This document shows, one piece after another, positions 4,683-5,651 of a stretch of DNA of 5,651 nucleotides. The DNA is taken from positions 1-5,651 of the forward strand of contig JAFKFE010000453.1 in assembly GCA_017308345.1 (NCBI GenBank). The letters are read 5' to 3'. The position numbers and the translations under genes were made by a program. Under the pieces are notes generated by a model. The model was not told where the DNA came from, did not search any database, and was given only the letters and a program-made list of their open reading frames with translations. This stretch comes from Alphaproteobacteria bacterium. Its GTDB lineage: Bacteria; Pseudomonadota; Alphaproteobacteria; Rhizobiales; Rhizobiaceae. The number at the start of each line of letters is the position of its first letter. The stretch's first letter is position 1.

Positions 4683-5319
4683 GGGTATGGTCTTCCCAGC
4701 GATCGAGGAAGGCTTCGATCGGCATGGCCTGCATATCGGGGATTGCGTCCGCCAGTTTCTCGGGCGCCCAGTCCCACCAGGACAGCGCCTCGATGCGCGC
4801 CGCGACGGCGGCCGGAAACCGCCGGCGCAGCGGCTTCGCCGGAACGCCGGCGACGATCATGTAGGGCGCGACGTCACGCGTCACCACGGAATTGGCGCCA
4901 ATGACGGCGCCGTTGCCGATCGCAACACCCGGCATGATGACCGCGCCATGACCGATCCAGACATCGTGGCCTACACTGACCGATTTCGCCTGCCGCCGCG
5001 CGCGGAATTCGGCGTCGACGCCCAGCCAGCGGAAATACTCGTTCGGCCGGTAGCTGACCTTGTGCTGCGTCAACCGCTCGATCGGGTGTTCGAGGGCGTT
5101 GATGCGGCTGTTTGCGGCGATCGAGCAGAACTTGCCGATCGTCGCGTAGATCGCCTCGCAATGGCGCTCGAAATAGGAAAAGTCGCCGACGCTCACCTCG
5201 CGCAGGATCACCCGCTCGCCGACCGAGGCATAGCGGCCGAGCTTGCAGCCTTTGAGCTCCGCGGTCGGATGGATGCGCGGCTCGGGGTCCTTGAGGACGA
5301 GATTTTCAGGACGGTCCAT
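4678..5319 (-). CDS. hexapeptide-repeat acyltransferase, phosphonate-metabolism type
   Basis: A 213-residue left-handed beta-helix acyltransferase, cytoplasmic and normally trimeric, that moves an acetyl group from acetyl-CoA to a small acceptor. The sequence fits the phosphonate-associated branch (TIGR03308-like, related to xenobiotic and chloramphenicol acetyltransferases): EPRIHPTAELKGCKLG (13-28), VGDFSYFERH (44-53), IGKFCSIAANSRINALEHP (61-79, with the likely catalytic His78), YRPNEYFRWLGVD (90-102), and the hexapeptide coil VGHDVWIGHGAVIMPGV (116-132) continuing through IGNGAVIGANSVVTRDV and the closing AGVPAKPLRRRF. Full length for the family. The ATG at 5317-5319 is the only fitting start, but no clear ribosome-binding site precedes it. 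creA ends 68 bases upstream on the same strand, so the two may be cotranscribed. In many bacteria this gene sits with C-P lyase (phn) genes; none are visible here, so the substrate is uncertain. Confidence 0.85.
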   Translation of the reverse strand: MDRPENLVLKDPEPRIHPTAELKGCKLGRYASVGERVILREVSVGDFSYFERHCEAIYATIGKFCSIAANSRINALEHPIERLTQHKVSYRPNEYFRWLGVDAEFRARRQAKSVSVGHDVWIGHGAVIMPGVAIGNGAVIGANSVVTRDVAPYMIVAGVPAKPLRRRFPAAVAARIEALSWWDWAPEKLADAIPDMQAMPIEAFLDRWEDHTP

Positions 5320-5387
5320 GACGCGGCTTTACGCCGGCGGGAACGGTCCCGCAAGCGCGGCCCGTCCCAGCGGGGCCTATCGGGAAG

Positions 5388-5651
5388 TTATTGCGGCTTG
5401 CCCTTGGTCCAGACCACGTTCTGGCCGTAGAGCGGCACCGTCGTGACCGACATCTTGGCCGAGCCGTTCTGCACCTGGCGCGAATGCGACAGATAGATCA
5501 GCGTCTCGTTCTTCTTGTCGTAGATGCGGTTCACCACCTGCTTCTTCCAGATCAGGCTGAGGCCCTGCTTGAACACTTCCTCGCCGCCTTCGCTCATATC
5601 GATGTCGCCGATGGTGATCGGCCCGGTCTGGCGGCAGGAGATCGAGGAATC
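5388..5651 (-). CDS. creA: CreA family protein, C-terminal part
   Basis: The 3' portion of a gene whose start lies beyond the window; 87 residues are visible, ending at TAA (5388-5390). The order DSSISCRQTGPI, then EEVFKQGLSLIWKKQVVNRIYD, then ETLIYLSHSRQVQNGSAKMSVTTVPLYG matches the C-terminal two-thirds of CreA, a small exported protein (about 155-160 residues in enterobacteria) of unknown biochemical role. The Cys in SCRQ is one of the family's conserved cysteines. In E. coli creA precedes the creBCD two-component system; here the gene downstream is instead an acyltransferase, so that context is not kept. The short GKPQ extension after the VVWTK end is ordinary. Family assignment is confident, function is not known. 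Confidence 0.85.
   Translation of the reverse strand, partial: DSSISCRQTGPITIGDIDMSEGGEEVFKQGLSLIWKKQVVNRIYDKKNETLIYLSHSRQVQNGSAKMSVTTVPLYGQNVVWTKGKPQ

Noticed and set aside
5345..5377. Possible terminator hairpin after creA (GGTCCCGC with GCGGGGCC)
   Set aside because: On the transcribed minus-strand RNA one pair becomes a C-A mismatch, the loop is 17 bases, and no T-run follows.
4648..5430. Plus-strand open frame of 260 codons over the acyltransferase
   Set aside because: The minus strand carries the complete hexapeptide acyltransferase; the opposite frame is Arg/Asp-rich shadow sequence.

Overview
The window looks like chromosomal DNA of a Rhizobiales alphaproteobacterium, with Mesorhizobium as the best guess. 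The reasons are high GC coding sequence, compact gene packing, protein families typical of that order, and an intergenic repeat after the SDR gene that resembles ones I know from Mesorhizobium-type genomes. The assignment rests on recognition, not on a search.

Left part (1-1141): the 3' end of a MATE-type efflux transporter is followed on the same strand by a TMEM175-family potassium channel gene. These converge, with a 6-base gap, on a small helical protein of unknown function that starts at TTG. Middle left (1142-2274): a 173-base divergent intergenic region holds a 23-bp tandem repeat and an 18-bp inverted repeat. It precedes a classical short-chain dehydrogenase/reductase with an intact active site, which is followed by a two-hairpin dispersed repeat. 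Middle (2275-4080): a low-affinity iron permease family protein on the minus strand appears to lack about 16 normally conserved residues after its second membrane helix. It is divergent from a 379-residue secreted protein, probably an outer-membrane beta-barrel. The 279 bases between them hold a possible EcfG-type promoter and an 11-bp perfect hairpin.

Right part (4081-5651): three minus-strand genes. Reading with transcription they are the 3' end of creA, a hexapeptide-repeat acyltransferase of the phosphonate-associated type, and, after a 205-base AT-rich leader region full of inverted repeats, a 93-residue secreted Asn/Gly-rich repeat protein. A hairpin separates the last gene from the beta-barrel gene converging on it.

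Most genes are single housekeeping or accessory functions with no clear shared pathway. No phage, IS element, CRISPR array, tRNA or rRNA is visible. The best candidates for something under-described are the uncharged Asn/Gly repeat protein with its structured upstream region, and the internally shortened iron permease homologue.
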